From Lysinibacillus fusiformis (GTDB taxonomy: Bacteria > Bacillota > Bacilli > Bacillales_A > Planococcaceae), in the NCBI GenBank assembly GCA_030027265.1, contig JASENG010000002.1, positions 248,001-312,000 of the forward strand: 64,000 bases of DNA, read 5' to 3'. Below the pieces are notes generated by a model. It saw nothing but the letters and a program-made list of their open reading frames with translations. It had not been told where the DNA came from and did not search any database. Both the position numbers and the translations under genes were made by a program. This document shows, in pieces, positions 24,894 to 33,108 of the stretch (the stretch's first letter is position 1; every line of letters starts with the position of its first letter).

Positions 24894-25244
24894 TTATTCT
24901 CCTGGCATGTAGCCAATAACCTCAAAAGCAATAGGATCAATAAGGATTGCTGGTGGACAAATGACAGCGTCCTCTCTGCATTCAAAGTTTACTTCTAAAA
25001 CTTCTTTTCCTTGGTAGCTTTCGGTTAAATATTGGTGGTCTTCATCGGCGACAATCTCAGACACTTCCGCTGATGCCCATTGTTCTTTGGCAGTCTTATC
25101 CCAGCCCTTTTGCTTTGTGAATTCCCAAGCAATTTTTCTAAGGCTGTCATACCCATCCTTTTCTTGGTGAGGTGCATTCTGTGAGCAGCCTGCTAATGAC
25201 AGAATTAATACAATATGTAATGAACCCCGGAATTTTTTCTTCAT
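24894..25244 (-). CDS. Putative lipoprotein (116 aa)
   Basis: N-terminal lipoprotein signal KKKFRGSLHIVLILSLAGC with lipobox L-A-G-C. The mature part is Glu/Lys-rich, with a C-x6-C pair (FECREDAVICPP) near the end. It is a substrate-unknown surface lipoprotein, common in size for Bacillales. The start is odd: the good SD GGGAGGTG lies about 15 bases before this ATG but only 5 before an ATG in another frame that soon ends. A slip near the start or a weak start is possible. Confidence 0.65.
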   Translation of the reverse strand: MKKKFRGSLHIVLILSLAGCSQNAPHQEKDGYDSLRKIAWEFTKQKGWDKTAKEQWASAEVSEIVADEDHQYLTESYQGKEVLEVNFECREDAVICPPAILIDPIAFEVIGYMPGE

Positions 25245-25338
25245 TTGTCATCGATTCACCTCCCTTTAATACTCCCTCAATAATACTAAATAACACCAGA
25301 ACAAACATTCATATGACATTAATGCCAATAATATTGCA

Positions 25339-25482
25339 TTGAGCAAATGCACGAAAGCCGATATGATACAGTTAAGTTAATACTTTGAACGGTTATTAGC
25401 TTAAGCCTTTCACCTATTTAAGGTGATCCTTATGAGTACAGTTATTTTTGCCCAATCATTTTATAAATGATTGGGCTTTTTT
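25339..25482 (+). ncRNA. Candidate small RNA or mini-gene with own promoter and terminator
   Basis: Promoter TTGAGC (25339-25344), 17-base spacer, TATGAT (25362-25367). The transcript would start near 25374 and end at a strong terminator, GCCCAATCATTT and AAATGATTGGGC (25450-25477) plus a T run: about 110 nt. Inside it, TCACCT (25410-25415) pairs with AGGTGA (25421-25426), hiding an SD in front of a 12-codon ORF. No gene follows downstream on the same strand within reach. I do not recognise an RNA family. Confidence 0.5.
25432..25470 (+). CDS. 12-codon ORF within the candidate small RNA
   Basis: ATG at 25432 with SD AAGGTGA five bases before it. It encodes MSTVIFAQSFYK and a TGA at 25468-25470 inside the 3' arm of the terminator hairpin. 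The SD is predicted to be sequestered by an upstream anti-SD. It could be a leader or signal peptide, or chance. Confidence 0.3.
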   Translation: MSTVIFAQSFYK

Positions 25483-25703
25483 TATTTCCAATAGGTGAAA
25501 TTCGGTACCTCGATGCTAAGTTTCTCGGAGCAAAGTCGAACACGACCTTCCTCATCTATAAATGAAACATAATATATTCTCCTACATGGTATTTTCACAT
25601 AAACCTCAAACAAAATTGTCCTATTCAAAAGTTTATAAATCTCTTCATTTACGGAAATACTCAACATAAATATGTATAAAAGAACCATTGGAATACTGGC
25701 CAA
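25482..25703 (-). CDS. Hypothetical protein (73 aa), weakly supported
   Basis: TTG start at 25703 with GAAGGGA eight bases before it. One hydrophobic N-terminal segment (MVLLYIFMLSISV) is followed by a beta-rich stretch (ILFEVYVKIPCRRIYYVSFIDEEGRVRLC). It ends at the terminator shared with the plus-strand small RNA. No family is recognised; it could be a short exported protein or a chance frame. Confidence 0.4.
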   Translation of the reverse strand: MASIPMVLLYIFMLSISVNEEIYKLLNRTILFEVYVKIPCRRIYYVSFIDEEGRVRLCSEKLSIEVPNFTYWK

Positions 25704-25759
25704 ACTGTAATTCCCTTCAGTAAACCGGGAAAATTATAAAAAGAAAATGAGTGAATGTA

Positions 25760-26761
25760 ATGAAAACCGATGAAAAAGTTTATGATGTCACAATTGTTGG
25801 CGGTGGTCCTGTGGGGCTTTTTACAGCTTTTTATGCAGGCATGCGAAATTTATCCGTCAAAATTATTGAAAGTCTGCCACAGCTGGGAGGACGCCCTTCA
25901 GTTATTTATCCCGAAAAGTTTATTTATGATGTAGCAGGATTTCCAAAGGTACGCGCCAAAGAATTGATTGCCAATTTAGTCGAACAATTGTCGCTGTTTG
26001 AGCAGACATTTGTGTTGGAGCAAACCATTCAAACCTGTGAAAAACTAGAGAATCGCGTGCTAAAAATCTCAACAGATAAAGAAATTCATATGACTAAAAC
26101 GCTCATAATCGCAGCTGGTTTAGGGGCATTCCAGCCTAGAAAGTTAACGCTTGAAAATACAGACAGCTTTGAAGGAAAAACCCTTCATTATTTTATTGAT
26201 GATATGAATTTATTTAAAGGAAAGAGGGTCATTGTTTTAGGCGGTGGTGATTCTGCAGTCGATTGGGCTTTAATGTTAGAGCCGATTGCCGAAAATGTAA
26301 CCATCATTCATCGGCGAGACAAGTTTACCGCGCATGAACATAGTGTAGAACAATTGAAAAAATCTTCCGTTCAAATTAAAACGCCCCTTGTTCCCACCGA
26401 GTTCGAAGGTGAAAATGGGCAATTGCAAAAAATCACTTTTAAAAATGGCGAAACTGGAGAATTTGAAACACTTGAAGCAGATGAACTTGTCGTAAACTAT
26501 GGATTTACCTCATCTCTAGGTGCTTTGAACGATTGGGGATTGGATATGAGCAAGATTTCCATTAATGTGAGCTCCAAAATGGAAACCAATCTTGAAGGCA
26601 TTTATGCTGTAGGCGATGTGTGTGATTATGAAGGAAAAGTAAAATTGATTGCCACAGGCTTTGGCGAAGCTACCATCGCCATCAATGCCGCAAAACATTA
26701 TATCGATCCAACTACAAGAGGACATGTCCCCCACAGCTCAGATATGTTCAACGGGAAATAA
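25760..26761 (+). CDS. Ferredoxin/flavodoxin-NADP+ reductase, thioredoxin-reductase-like (YumC type)
   Basis: A ~333-residue flavoprotein of the bacterial TrxR-like FNR family (B. subtilis YumC/YcgT). It has the FAD motif [15 protein letters not shown], the NADPH motif [15 protein letters not shown] with HRR (IIHRRDKF), and the FAD-closing [22 protein letters not shown]. The CxxC of thioredoxin reductase is missing, as expected. It moves electrons from NADPH to ferredoxin or flavodoxin. The in-frame GTG at 25751 is an alternative start; the SD is weak. It is not a sulfide:quinone reductase. Confidence 0.93.
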   Translation: MKTDEKVYDVTIVGGGPVGLFTAFYAGMRNLSVKIIESLPQLGGRPSVIYPEKFIYDVAGFPKVRAKELIANLVEQLSLFEQTFVLEQTIQTCEKLENRVLKISTDKEIHMTKTLIIAAGLGAFQPRKLTLENTDSFEGKTLHYFIDDMNLFKGKRVIVLGGGDSAVDWALMLEPIAENVTIIHRRDKFTAHEHSVEQLKKSSVQIKTPLVPTEFEGENGQLQKITFKNGETGEFETLEADELVVNYGFTSSLGALNDWGLDMSKISINVSSKMETNLEGIYAVGDVCDYEGKVKLIATGFGEATIAINAAKHYIDPTTRGHVPHSSDMFNGK

Positions 26762-26762
26762 T

Positions 26763-26833
26763 TTGTGTGTGACTTGTGTACAGACCTGGTCCCGACACAA
26801 TTCTGAATTGTTCGCGGACTGGTCCACGCACAA
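26763..26833. repeat. Imperfect inverted repeat of intergenic type
   Basis: Centred at about 26802. The left arm contains GACCTGGTCCCGACACAATTC, and the right arm GAATTGTTCGCGGACTGGTCC is its approximate reverse complement, extending to TGTGCG-like ends. It resembles palindromic intergenic repeats in related Bacillales. A partial match (GGACCAGGTCC) lies near 61796. Confidence 0.5.
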
Positions 26834-26835
26834 TA

Positions 26836-26877
26836 AAAAGACTGCCCTGAATATGAATTCGGGCAGCTCCTTTTTTT
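26836..26877. terminator. Bidirectional terminator between FNR and DUF2512 genes
   Basis: CTGCCCTGAAT and ATTCGGGCAG (26842-26866) with an A run on the left and a T7 run on the right. Confidence 0.8.
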
Positions 26878-27364
26878 ATTTTGTCGGACCTTCTTCTTCA
26901 CTATCGGTGATATCGTTATTCGCTTTCTTTTCCAAACCTTCATCAAAGTCCTGTGAGAACTCCGTTTGCGCGACTCTTGGAGTATAGGTATAACCTTTAT
27001 TTTCATCTGGCTCTTGAACAGTTTCGATTACATAATCTCTAAAGTATCGGTGATAAAACATTTCCCCAACACCTATAAACAGGGCCGATAAAAAGGCTGC
27101 GGAAAATACTGCTATACTTTGTCCAAATAGAATTGTTCCTAATGCCCAAACACCGAAAAAGGCTATTAATAAATCACCTGCTGCCGCTATCATATTCCCG
27201 ACATTAGGCAAAATGAATACATCTCCAGCAAAAGCAACAACTGTTAGTATAGTCCCTATAAGCAGTATGTTTCCAAAAGAAACTCCAAAAAATAACCCTA
27301 ATACAATCCATAAGACGGCTATCGTCATAGCAAGCTTAATAAAAAATGCTTTTGCATACTGCAA
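26876..27364 (-). CDS. DUF2512 family membrane protein (YndM-like)
   Basis: A 162-residue protein with four hydrophobic helices in the first ~105 residues (LAMTIAVLWIVLGLFFGVSF, ILLIGTILTVVAFAGDVFIL and others). A charged C-terminal tail follows (GYTYTPRVAQTEF, then Glu/Asp-rich). The D-VFILP-x-x-GN-x-x-A block is typical of DUF2512, found as YndM in spore formers. Function unknown. TTG start with SD GGGAG. Confidence 0.85.
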   Translation of the reverse strand: MQYAKAFFIKLAMTIAVLWIVLGLFFGVSFGNILLIGTILTVVAFAGDVFILPNVGNMIAAAGDLLIAFFGVWALGTILFGQSIAVFSAAFLSALFIGVGEMFYHRYFRDYVIETVQEPDENKGYTYTPRVAQTEFSQDFDEGLEKKANNDITDSEEEGPTK

Positions 27365-27603
27365 TATTAATTTTCTCCCTTCTGTATTTCTTAAGGTATA
27401 GACTTTCCAGTTTGAATACCTTCATACCTCGAAGAAATAAGGAGCGAAAGGAAAAAATACCCAATTCAAGCGGCTTATGTTACATCACGAACAATTATTA
27501 TTTCTCTTTAACAGATAAAATTTACGGTCCGGAACCATACTCTAAACGAATCGTTTTTCTGGCTGCAACTGGCTTTATTTGTTTAATACCGTTCACTTCA
27601 AAT

Positions 27604-27668
27604 TCAATTAGAAAAATACGAATCGACAAAAATAGGTCGAGTTGATGTATTTTCTTAGGCGAATTTCC
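27604..27668. repeat. Dispersed hairpin repeat, copy 2 (in the 27365-27777 gap)
   Basis: AATCGACAAAAATAGGTCGAGTTG followed by ATGTATTTTCTTAGGCGAATTTCC matches 7071-7133 and 52160-52220. The left arm is partly decayed. The rest of the 413-base gap shows no gene; plus-strand ORFs across it lack SDs. Confidence 0.6.
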
Positions 27669-27712
27669 TTCCTCCGCTAAAGCCACAACTCATAAAAACA
27701 CTCCTTGAAATC

Positions 27713-27744
27713 AAAAACAACCCTTTCACAAGCTGGAAAGGGCT
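27713..27744 (-). terminator. Terminator of the AIM24 gene
   Basis: Arms CCCTTTC (27721-27727) and GAAAGGG (27736-27742), with a T-rich tail on the minus strand. Confidence 0.65.
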
Positions 27745-27777
27745 GCATTTTTATTTCTAAATCATTTAGTATTAAAA

Positions 27778-28473
27778 TTAATTGCTCCCAGCCTGCATAC
27801 TCACCTCTTCATAAGGCTGAACAATCACGAAGCCGTTTCCTTCAAATCTCATTTGAATCGATTCTCCACTTCCTCTTCCTACAAAGGTTTTTAGTGAAAT
27901 ATCCGTTTGGAACTCAGGCTGAAGATTGCCAGACCAAGCAACTGTAGCATTAGGATCTGTAATTACTGGATTGCCGGGTGTAACACGCAATGTTAATGGT
28001 TCATAATGAGACGTTATCGCGACCATACCCGTGCCTTCGCAACGCACATTAAATAAACCGCCTGCCATCATCCCGGCAACTTTCTTCATCAGCTTAATAT
28101 TGTGCTTGATGGATGGCTCAAATGCCAGTAAATCATTGCCATTTACGTAAATCGCCTCGTTTTGCAAATTCAAAATAATGATTTTTTTCCCACTATCCGC
28201 TAAATACAACTTCCCTTTTCCGTTAGCTTTCATAAGTGTTGTACCTTCACCTGTTAAAGCTTTTTTGAACATATTGCCGATGCCATTTTCCAAAATACCC
28301 TCACGTTCGAACTTGATCTTTCCAAGATAAGAAATCATTGCCCCCGATTTTGCCCAGACAAGGCCATCAAGATTCACCTCTAAAATACGAGGTGTCTCCA
28401 ATTCAAAAAATCCTTCTCCCTTATCCACTTGCTCTGTATTTTTAATAAATTCCTCGATCGAATAGCGATTCAT
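27778..28473 (-). CDS. AIM24 family protein (DUF124)
   Basis: A 231-residue beta-rich protein of the AIM24/DUF124 family. Features are FELETPRILEVNLDGLVWAKSGAMISYLGKIKF, the KALTGEGTTLMKANGKGKLYLAD block and the C-terminal TFVGRGSGESIQMRFEGNGFVIVQPYEE. The fold resembles TRAP-like propellers; the yeast member affects mitochondrial membranes, but bacterial function is not established. Cytoplasmic, no signal peptide. SD GGAGGGAG. Confidence 0.92.
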   Translation of the reverse strand: MNRYSIEEFIKNTEQVDKGEGFFELETPRILEVNLDGLVWAKSGAMISYLGKIKFEREGILENGIGNMFKKALTGEGTTLMKANGKGKLYLADSGKKIIILNLQNEAIYVNGNDLLAFEPSIKHNIKLMKKVAGMMAGGLFNVRCEGTGMVAITSHYEPLTLRVTPGNPVITDPNATVAWSGNLQPEFQTDISLKTFVGRGSGESIQMRFEGNGFVIVQPYEEVSMQAGSN

Positions 28474-28738
28474 CGAAACACTCCCTCCATTATTTTACAT
28501 ATACGGATTTGCTGTTCATTCGGTTTCAAAAAGGTCACCTTTTCCTGTTTTAGTTTTTGATACCACATGGATTTTATTACAAAGTTTCTGATTATATACC
28601 AATTATACCCTCGTGAATTGGGCTATTAAGGTACAATAATTTCAAAATGATTTTCAAGAAATTTTTTGAGAATAAATTGTGACTACATTCGTTGTACTTT
28701 ATGAAAAAGCTTTTTCAATTACATAAGGAGCGATGTGA

Positions 28739-29302
28739 ATGAAATGTTCATCGACAAACTTTATTGCCCGATTAAAGAAACAAAAAGAAGATGCCTTAGA
28801 CTATATAATAGAAGCCTATTTGCCGCTCGTAAAAACGATTGCCTCAAAAATCTTGCACAACATGAAACGGTCGGATATTGAGGAATGTGTAAATGATGTC
28901 TTTCTGACAGTTTGGCAAAATGCCCATCAGTTTCACGGGGATGCACAGGACTTTAAAAAATGGATTGGCACCATTACCAAGTACAAAGCGATAGATTGCT
29001 ATCGGCAGGCTGAAAAACAAATGGCAAACGAACAATCCGATGCACCGCTTGAACAAAAAGCAAGTGCTCAGCAAACTGATCTATCCGTTTTACAGCGGGA
29101 AGAAAAAAATGAATTATTATTTGCGATAAGTCAATTAGAGTCCCTCGACCGCGATATTTTTATGATGAAATATTACTTGGAGCTTTCCAATTCCGAAATT
29201 GCTGATCATCTCGGTTTAACTAAAGCTGCAGTCGATAACCGATTATATCGGGGAAAGAAAGTTTTAGCCACTAACACAAAGCTAAAGGAGCGATTTGTAT
29301 GA
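28739..29302 (+). CDS. ECF-type RNA polymerase sigma factor
   Basis: A 187-residue sigma-70 family protein. Region 2 is IEAYLPLVKTIASKILHNMKRSDIEECVNDVFLTVWQNAHQF with GTITKYKAIDCYRQ. Region 4 is LESLDRDIFMMKYYLELSNSEIADHLGLTKAAVDNRLYRGKK, an HTH for the -35 element. It overlaps the next gene by four bases (ATGA), which marks the DUF4179 protein as its probable anti-sigma factor. Likely targets include its own promoter; no clear ECF consensus was found upstream. SD AAGGAG. Confidence 0.93.
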   Translation: MKCSSTNFIARLKKQKEDALDYIIEAYLPLVKTIASKILHNMKRSDIEECVNDVFLTVWQNAHQFHGDAQDFKKWIGTITKYKAIDCYRQAEKQMANEQSDAPLEQKASAQQTDLSVLQREEKNELLFAISQLESLDRDIFMMKYYLELSNSEIADHLGLTKAAVDNRLYRGKKVLATNTKLKERFV

Positions 29303-30324
29303 CAAAGAAAGAATGGCTCGATTTAGATATAGAGAATCTTGAGTTACTTGATGCAACAGAATTTGAAAAAGCGCAAGTCAAACAACATGTATTAAAAAAG
29401 CGAAAAAAAACACCCATTTGGCGCAGTATTGCAATAGCCTCCATCATCATTATCAGCACTACTGCTGCAACAGGATTTGCCTTCCCTTCTCTTGCAGCCC
29501 AGCTGCCATTTATGGACAACGTCATCCAATTTTTTAAGGACGATGAACAACGTTACGCGGATTTTGAAGATTTTTCAACCGATTTCAATCTCTCTCAATC
29601 GAGTAATGGAATTACAATAATGATTGATAACGCGGTATATGATGGGACAAATATAACAGTGACATATGCAGTTGAAACAGAATATGATTTTGGCGAGGCG
29701 ATGCAGCAGAAAGCACCAAATTGGTTTGATGTGACCGGTTCAAACGGAATGGGCGGAACTAGTGAAATAAAACGGATTAGTGATACACGCTATATTGGAA
29801 TCTCCACTTTCACCCCTACCTTCTCTGGTGATGCATCTCCAGAGAACGTGGAAGTTACGTGGACACCACAAGCCTTTATTAGTCTTACAAATGAGTTGGA
29901 GATTGAAGGTGATTGGTCCTTTGCCTTTTCATTAGATCGTTTAAAAGGCGATTTGCAGCTCCTCAATCTTACTACTCAACAAGATGACATTAACTTTACT
30001 TTGCAATCCATTGAATTTACGGATGTTTCAACGGTTATTACCTATGAGCAAGTGGTGACAGATGAATTAGTTGCTAAATGGCCAATGGTAACCCCTGCTT
30101 TCCGCATTACAGATAACCTAGGGAATGTATACGTAGATGAGTTGGGTGGCGGAGGTGTTGCAAAGGATAATGGCAAACTCTTTAATGGCACAACGGCGTT
30201 CGGTAAAATCCAAGAAGGTGCTAGTGAACTCATCATTCAACCAGTTGAAATCGCTAGTCAAATGTCTGGTCTGGGACATATCGAGATCGAACTTGACCCG
30301 ATTGTAATTGACTTAAAAAAATAA
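29299..30324 (+). CDS. DUF4179 domain membrane protein, probable anti-sigma factor
   Basis: A 341-residue single-span protein. Residues 1-37 are cytoplasmic and could bind the sigma factor. A transmembrane helix at ~43-63 (SIAIASIIIISTTAATGFAF) is followed by a large extracellular domain with DUF4179 features (GITIMIDNAVYDGTNITVTYAVE). The remainder is beta-rich. The four-base overlap with the upstream sigma gene indicates coupled translation in roughly equal amounts. The signal sensed is unknown. SD AAAGGAG. Confidence 0.88.
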   Translation: MTKKEWLDLDIENLELLDATEFEKAQVKQHVLKKRKKTPIWRSIAIASIIIISTTAATGFAFPSLAAQLPFMDNVIQFFKDDEQRYADFEDFSTDFNLSQSSNGITIMIDNAVYDGTNITVTYAVETEYDFGEAMQQKAPNWFDVTGSNGMGGTSEIKRISDTRYIGISTFTPTFSGDASPENVEVTWTPQAFISLTNELEIEGDWSFAFSLDRLKGDLQLLNLTTQQDDINFTLQSIEFTDVSTVITYEQVVTDELVAKWPMVTPAFRITDNLGNVYVDELGGGGVAKDNGKLFNGTTAFGKIQEGASELIIQPVEIASQMSGLGHIEIELDPIVIDLKK

Positions 30325-30331
30325 ATTCAAA

Positions 30332-30379
30332 TACCTCTGTAGAAGTTGAAAGGTTTTACTTCTATGGAGGTTTTGTTTT
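30332..30379 (+). terminator. Terminator of the sigma/anti-sigma operon
   Basis: ACCTCTGTAGAAGT (30332-30345) and ACTTCTATGGAGGT (30358-30371) with a T-rich tail. Confidence 0.75.
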
Positions 30380-30455
30380 GAGTTGGATTGCCATTCATGT
30401 TGAAAAGGAATTTCAAATAATTTATAGAAGTAATTCCCTATGGAGGTGTTTAGTT

Positions 30456-30989
30456 ATGAAAATAAGAAAAGCAACCCAGGCTGATGCAGCTGGAATTGCA
30501 AAAGTTCACGTGGATAGTTGGCGGACGACCTATAAAGGGATCATTCCAGAGGATTTTTTAAGCAAGCTCTCCTACGAAAAAAGGACGCAAAGCTGGATTC
30601 AAAATATCGCACGAGAGGATAATTATGTCCTAGCAGCAGAAAATACAGACGGCAAAATCATTGGCTTTGCGGATTGCTCCACAAGAGAAACGAATACAGT
30701 ACCTAATTCGAGCGACTTAACATCGATTTACCTGCTTGAAGAATATCAGGGAAAAGGAATCGGAAAACAGCTTCTTAAACAGATTTTCTTACACTTTAAA
30801 AGCTTGGGTTATGAAAATATATTCGTGGAGGTTTTAGCAGATAATAAAACCCGACATTTTTATGAGTATTATGGTGCGAAATTATTCAACAGGACTCAAA
30901 TCAATATCGGCGGAAAAGTTCTTGATGAGCTTATTTATGAATGGGATAACATAGATGAGGTTCTAAAGAAATTATTGCATGAAACTTAA
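30456..30989 (+). CDS. GNAT N-acetyltransferase
   Basis: A 177-residue GNAT enzyme: the start MKIRKATQADAAGIAKVHVDSWRTTY and the acetyl-CoA loop EEYQGKGIGKQLL are typical of the RimI-like/YhhY-like group. LEVLADNKTRHFYEYYGAK is near the C-terminus. SD TGGAGG fits the ATG at 30456; the frame is open to 30378. First of a run of GNAT genes through 37.6 kb. Confidence 0.92.
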   Translation: MKIRKATQADAAGIAKVHVDSWRTTYKGIIPEDFLSKLSYEKRTQSWIQNIAREDNYVLAAENTDGKIIGFADCSTRETNTVPNSSDLTSIYLLEEYQGKGIGKQLLKQIFLHFKSLGYENIFVEVLADNKTRHFYEYYGAKLFNRTQINIGGKVLDELIYEWDNIDEVLKKLLHET

Positions 30990-30998
30990 CTGTCACAT

Positions 30999-31029
30999 GG
31001 CGTTAATCCTCAACTAAAGGATCAACGCC
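30999..31029. terminator. Hairpin between convergent GNAT genes
   Basis: GGCGTTAATCCT (30999-31010) and AGGATCAACGCC (31018-31029); one mismatch, weak T tail. Confidence 0.55.
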
Positions 31030-31043
31030 TTATATTGAGCGGT

Positions 31044-31892
31044 TTATCGATTAATCCAAATTGCTTTTGTGTAAGCAACCTGCAGTCCAGCTCTTTCCAT
31101 ATTATTTTGGCTGACCGAACCGAATTTTGCTTGTCCTACTATTAATTCACAATCATGCAGTATCGCTTCCTGTAATCTTTGCTTGATTAATGCACTCTGT
31201 ATGCCTTTGTTTCTAAAGGAAGGAATGGTTGCTGCCGCTGCGAGAGAGGCCATTGCGTTTTTCATGAATAATACCGCTATCCCTGCTGGTTCATTGGCAA
31301 AGCTGGCAAGATAAAATCTCCACTGTGCATGACCATAGAGAACTTCATTATTTTGAGCTACCCCGTTTTTTAGAAAGTCCGGCATTTGAAAACCTTTGAC
31401 ATAAATATCGGCAAATGTATCAAATTCCTCCCTTTCCAGCTCGCGAATACTAAGTTCAGATGGATTTGCCGTATCAATTCTATTTATTTTTGATAGTGGT
31501 GCGTACAAAGTTGTATGAAAATCATGATGATAAAAGCCAGCTTGGTGAAGAGTAGTAAGTAGTTCTGGCGAAGCAGCGGGAGTTAGCTCAAATCGAACAG
31601 GTATTTCTTTTTGTTTGTAAAAGTCCAGAATCTGTTCAATGTACGGCTCATCCCCTGATTGCAGCCCTTTTACTGTATTAAAGGCTGGACCTGGTATGTT
31701 CTTAACTGAAAACGCTGTAGCCTGTCCAAACTGTTGAATCTCTACTCGCATCGGGTTCCCATCGATTTGCTGGATTGCCGTTAGTCGAGCGTTCAAACAA
31801 TCTATCTCTGACTGCTCCAATCGTTTTGCTAAAGACTTCTTTAAAACCAACTTCCCTTCTCCCCTCTCATTTTCACTAGGATAAATGCTCAA
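31044..31892 (-). CDS. GNAT-like acetyltransferase with N-terminal extension
   Basis: About 282 residues. The C-terminal part is a GNAT domain with loop PSFRNKGIQSALI and the conserved FGSVSQNNMERAGLQVAYTKAIW ending. The N-terminal ~140 residues (RVEIQQFGQATAFSVKNIPGPAFNTV, VRFELTPAASPELLTTLHQAGF) resemble a second, degenerate GNAT half. The start is uncertain: TTG at 31892 overlaps the upstream gene by 17 bases, while a TTG at 31850 is better placed behind GAGGGGAG. The substrate is unknown. Cotranscribed with the 31876 gene. Confidence 0.82.
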   Translation of the reverse strand: MSIYPSENERGEGKLVLKKSLAKRLEQSEIDCLNARLTAIQQIDGNPMRVEIQQFGQATAFSVKNIPGPAFNTVKGLQSGDEPYIEQILDFYKQKEIPVRFELTPAASPELLTTLHQAGFYHHDFHTTLYAPLSKINRIDTANPSELSIRELEREEFDTFADIYVKGFQMPDFLKNGVAQNNEVLYGHAQWRFYLASFANEPAGIAVLFMKNAMASLAAAATIPSFRNKGIQSALIKQRLQEAILHDCELIVGQAKFGSVSQNNMERAGLQVAYTKAIWINR

Positions 31893-32421
31893 TCTCTCTG
31901 CTTAGCAAGGAATAGACATATGTATCGTGAGCGGTTCCATTCTGATGGATATAATCCCGTAGGACCCCCTCTTTTTGAAAACCGATTTTGGTTAGTAAAT
32001 TATTTGAGGCAACATTTTCGATAAAAACAACTGCCCCTATCCGTGTTAAGCCCATCCCATTAAATCCATATGAAAGTACCTTGACTAACGCTTCCGAAGT
32101 ATAGCCTTTTCGCCAGTGATCTGGATGGATTTCGTAACCGATTTCCGCCCGTTTATGTTTGGGCGACCAAGCATTGAAACCGATTGTTCCAATGATCCCC
32201 TGGATTCCTTTGACTTCAATTCCCCATCGTATGCCTCTTTTGGACTCATAGCTTTTGCTGAAAAACTCCACAAACTTCTCTGCTTGTTCAATTCTCTGCA
32301 AAGTCTCCTCCCCATAGTACCGCGTGACATTATCGTTTGAGAAACAAGCAAAAATATCTGCTGCGTCCACTTTTATGATTTCCCTAAGCTTAAGCCTTTC
32401 AGTTTCTAGCACCGGAAACAT
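31876..32421 (-). CDS. GNAT N-acetyltransferase, RimJ/RimL type
   Basis: A 181-residue enzyme: FPVLETERLKLREIIKVD, GIRWGIEVKGIQGIIGTIGF, acetyl-CoA loop PDHWRKGYTSEAL and VASNNLLTKIGFQKEGVLRD. It is a close paralogue of the 12322 gene. The frame extends 33 codons further, but AAGGAGGAATTGGA points to the ATG at 32421. Translationally overlaps the next gene. Confidence 0.92.
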   Translation of the reverse strand: MFPVLETERLKLREIIKVDAADIFACFSNDNVTRYYGEETLQRIEQAEKFVEFFSKSYESKRGIRWGIEVKGIQGIIGTIGFNAWSPKHKRAEIGYEIHPDHWRKGYTSEALVKVLSYGFNGMGLTRIGAVVFIENVASNNLLTKIGFQKEGVLRDYIHQNGTAHDTYVYSLLSREIEHLS

Positions 32422-32595
32422 TCCAATTCCTCCTTTTTCCTCAATACTATTCTTTTGATGTAATGAATATCTCCCATAGATATTAAAAAGTGACCGATAG
32501 AATCTGAAATATCCCCCCATAAGCTTTAAATGCCTTAAACAAATCTAAAAAAGCGTCAAACTGGTAAAGGTCACCACCCTAAGCAGTGAAAGCTA

Positions 32596-33087
32596 TTAAA
32601 CTGTTTTTTCCCTTCCTTCGCTTGTCGAAATCAGGCATTTTTTTATATCTATAATTGTCTGCAAATGCATTCCTTCATGGAAGATGGTCCGAATCAGCAC
32701 TTGCTCGATTGTATGCATGCCCATTTCTGTTGGCGGAAACTTTTCTTCCAGACGGTGTCCATAGGTTTCCATTATTCGCGCTGGTTGCTTTCGCAGCAAT
32801 TCTTTCAGTTCCTCAAAAGACGGGGTTTCCTCTGAAAATTCCTCTGGCGTTGTTCCGTATCCAAACCATTTTTGAAATTCTTGCGGCGCCTCTGTTTCTT
32901 CCTTCGTTACTGCCTTAATCCACAAATATTGATCCAAATAAATATGGCCCATATTCCACCTAATATTATTTCGGAACTGATTCGGAACTATTTCCGCAGC
33001 TTCTGCACTTACATTGTTTAAAACATGTAGAATATTCTCCCGATAACTTTCTAACTGATTGAAAAGTATTTTATGGCGTTCGTTCAT
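32596..33087 (-). CDS. DinB family protein
   Basis: A 163-residue DinB/YfiT-like four-helix protein. The metal-binding histidines can be read in MGHIYLDQYL and in the late HEGMHLQTIID (two His four residues apart). Family members include thiol transferases (bacillithiol-dependent, e.g. BstA/YfiT) and DNA-damage-induced proteins. A bacillithiol link fits Bacillales but is inference. SD AAAGGAG. Confidence 0.88.
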   Translation of the reverse strand: MNERHKILFNQLESYRENILHVLNNVSAEAAEIVPNQFRNNIRWNMGHIYLDQYLWIKAVTKEETEAPQEFQKWFGYGTTPEEFSEETPSFEELKELLRKQPARIMETYGHRLEEKFPPTEMGMHTIEQVLIRTIFHEGMHLQTIIDIKKCLISTSEGREKTV

Positions 33088-33108
33088 CGTCTAATCTCCT
33101 TTTAATCA

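Noticed and set aside
25432-25482. Non-stop message (BrfA/ArfA-type) arrangement for the 12-codon ORF
   Set aside because: The TGA stop is inside the terminator hairpin but ahead of the T run, so the transcript would still contain the stop codon.
25760-26761. Sulfide:quinone oxidoreductase, which would complete a cst-type locus
   Set aside because: The motifs and length are those of TrxR-like ferredoxin-NADP reductase; the SQR cysteines are absent.
27346-27947. Plus-strand ORFs of 80-99 aa in and near the 27.4-27.9 kb gap
   Set aside because: No SD, overlap of the hairpin repeat and the AIM24 gene, and no gene-like composition.
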